A stretch of DNA of 14,157 nucleotides from JAVBPB01 sp031549965 (GTDB lineage Bacteria > Bacillota > Clostridia > Lachnospirales > Lachnospiraceae): contig JAVBPB010000086.1 of the NCBI GenBank assembly GCA_031549965.1, positions 1 to 14,157 of the forward strand, read 5' to 3'. This document shows, in pieces, positions 13,710 through 14,157 of this stretch. The notes under the pieces were generated by a model. It ran no database searches. It saw only the letters and a program-made list of their open reading frames with translations, and had not been told where the DNA came from. A program made the position numbers and the translations under genes. The stretch's first letter is position 1, and the number at the start of each line of letters is the position of its first letter.

Positions 13710-14157
13710 AAATAGGTATAATTTTATCAAATAAAGACAAGTACAGTATCAGCGCAATGTTCAGACTATTAAAAATACCACGTAGCTTAGTATATTATAA
13801 AAGTAAGAACAACAAAGAAAAAGAGACAGCAATGATAAATGCATTAATTAAGAATATTTAGAAATAGCAAAAGTAATTATGGAACTAGAAAAATAAAAGT
13901 TGAATTAAAGAAAGTGGGAATAATATTATCAAGAATAAAAAAAGAAACAATAATGGTTGAATATGGATTAGTATCAAATTATACAATAAAGCAATATAAG
14001 GTACACAAATCAAAATGCAATAATGAAAAAGTGGAGAATATATTAATATTAAATAGAGAGTTTGATAATAGAGCAGATTTAGAAGTAATAGTAAGCGATT
14101 TAACATATGTAAATGTAAAAGGGAAATGGAATTATATTTGTATACTAATAAACTTAT
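13706..14157 (+). pseudogene. IS3-family OrfB transposase, frameshifted and cut by window end
   Basis: The first part (13706-13861) encodes MKIGIILSNKDKYSISAMF, then RLLKIPRSLVYYKSK, and stops after KNI. The homologous sequence resumes in another frame from about 13857: FRNSKSNYGTRKIKVELKK, MVEYGLVSNYTIKQYK, then ADLEVIVSDLTYVNVKGKWNYICILINL, where the Asp in SDLTYV is the first acidic residue of the DDE catalytic domain. The shift fits a net one-base gain or two-base loss near 13855. It resembles the IS150 subgroup. The rest of the catalytic domain lies beyond the window. Confidence 0.8.

Larger units (their letters stand above)
13446..14157 (+). mobile_element. Decayed IS3-family (IS150-like) insertion sequence, right end beyond window
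   Basis: Two adjoining frames match OrfA and OrfB of IS3-family transposases. No left terminal inverted repeat is recognisable between the element and the divergent lipoprotein gene only 32 bp away, OrfA has an abnormally short start, and OrfB is frameshifted. The copy is therefore probably inactive and eroded on its left side. The right end lies outside the window. Confidence 0.8.

Noticed and set aside
13885..14106. Leucine-rich 73-residue minus-strand ORF at the right end
   Set aside because: It is the antisense shadow of the frameshifted IS3 orfB, whose protein homology is clear on the plus strand.

Overview
The window is a strongly AT-rich chromosomal segment from a low-GC Gram-positive bacterium, most likely a Clostridium or close relative. 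The support is AGGAGG-type ribosome binding sites, sigma-A-like promoters, AGA/ATA-rich codons, and the gene set itself: a flagellin, a YdcZ-type transporter and a clostridial-style arginine cluster. Most genes lie on the minus strand; only argG and an IS3 remnant lie on the plus strand.

Left part (1-2484): a MerR-type regulator with its own 19-bp-spaced promoter and a TIM-barrel xylose isomerase/AP endonuclease-2-like protein. Two long hairpin elements (1-277 and about 2205-2470) sit downstream of minus-strand genes. Their arms are nearly perfect inverted repeats but unrelated in sequence between the two copies. They share a box in the stem, a 4x8 asymmetric internal loop with almost identical bases, and a covarying base pair beside that loop. 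This is the most unusual thing in the window, and I do not recognise it as a named family.

Middle part (2485-9188): arginine biosynthesis. argC, argJ, argB and argD are co-directional on the minus strand, followed by a small YdcZ-type membrane protein. argG is divergent. ArgJ transfers the acetyl group from N-acetylornithine back to glutamate, ArgB phosphorylates N-acetylglutamate, ArgC reduces it and ArgD transaminates it. ArgG acts later, joining citrulline and aspartate. argF, argH and argR are not in the window. The divergent argC and argG promoters share an 11-base sequence over their -35 regions, a candidate common operator.

Right part (9189-14157): a three-gene minus-strand unit of a short divergent flagellin, a DUF2974-type alpha/beta hydrolase and an unknown 104-residue protein whose start overlaps the hydrolase end. 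Further right come a low-molecular-weight protein tyrosine phosphatase with its own promoter and terminator, and a lipoprotein substrate-binding protein of the NMT1/SsuA type without its permease or ATPase. The window ends in a decayed IS3-family (IS150-like) element with an abnormal OrfA N-terminus and a frameshifted orfB.
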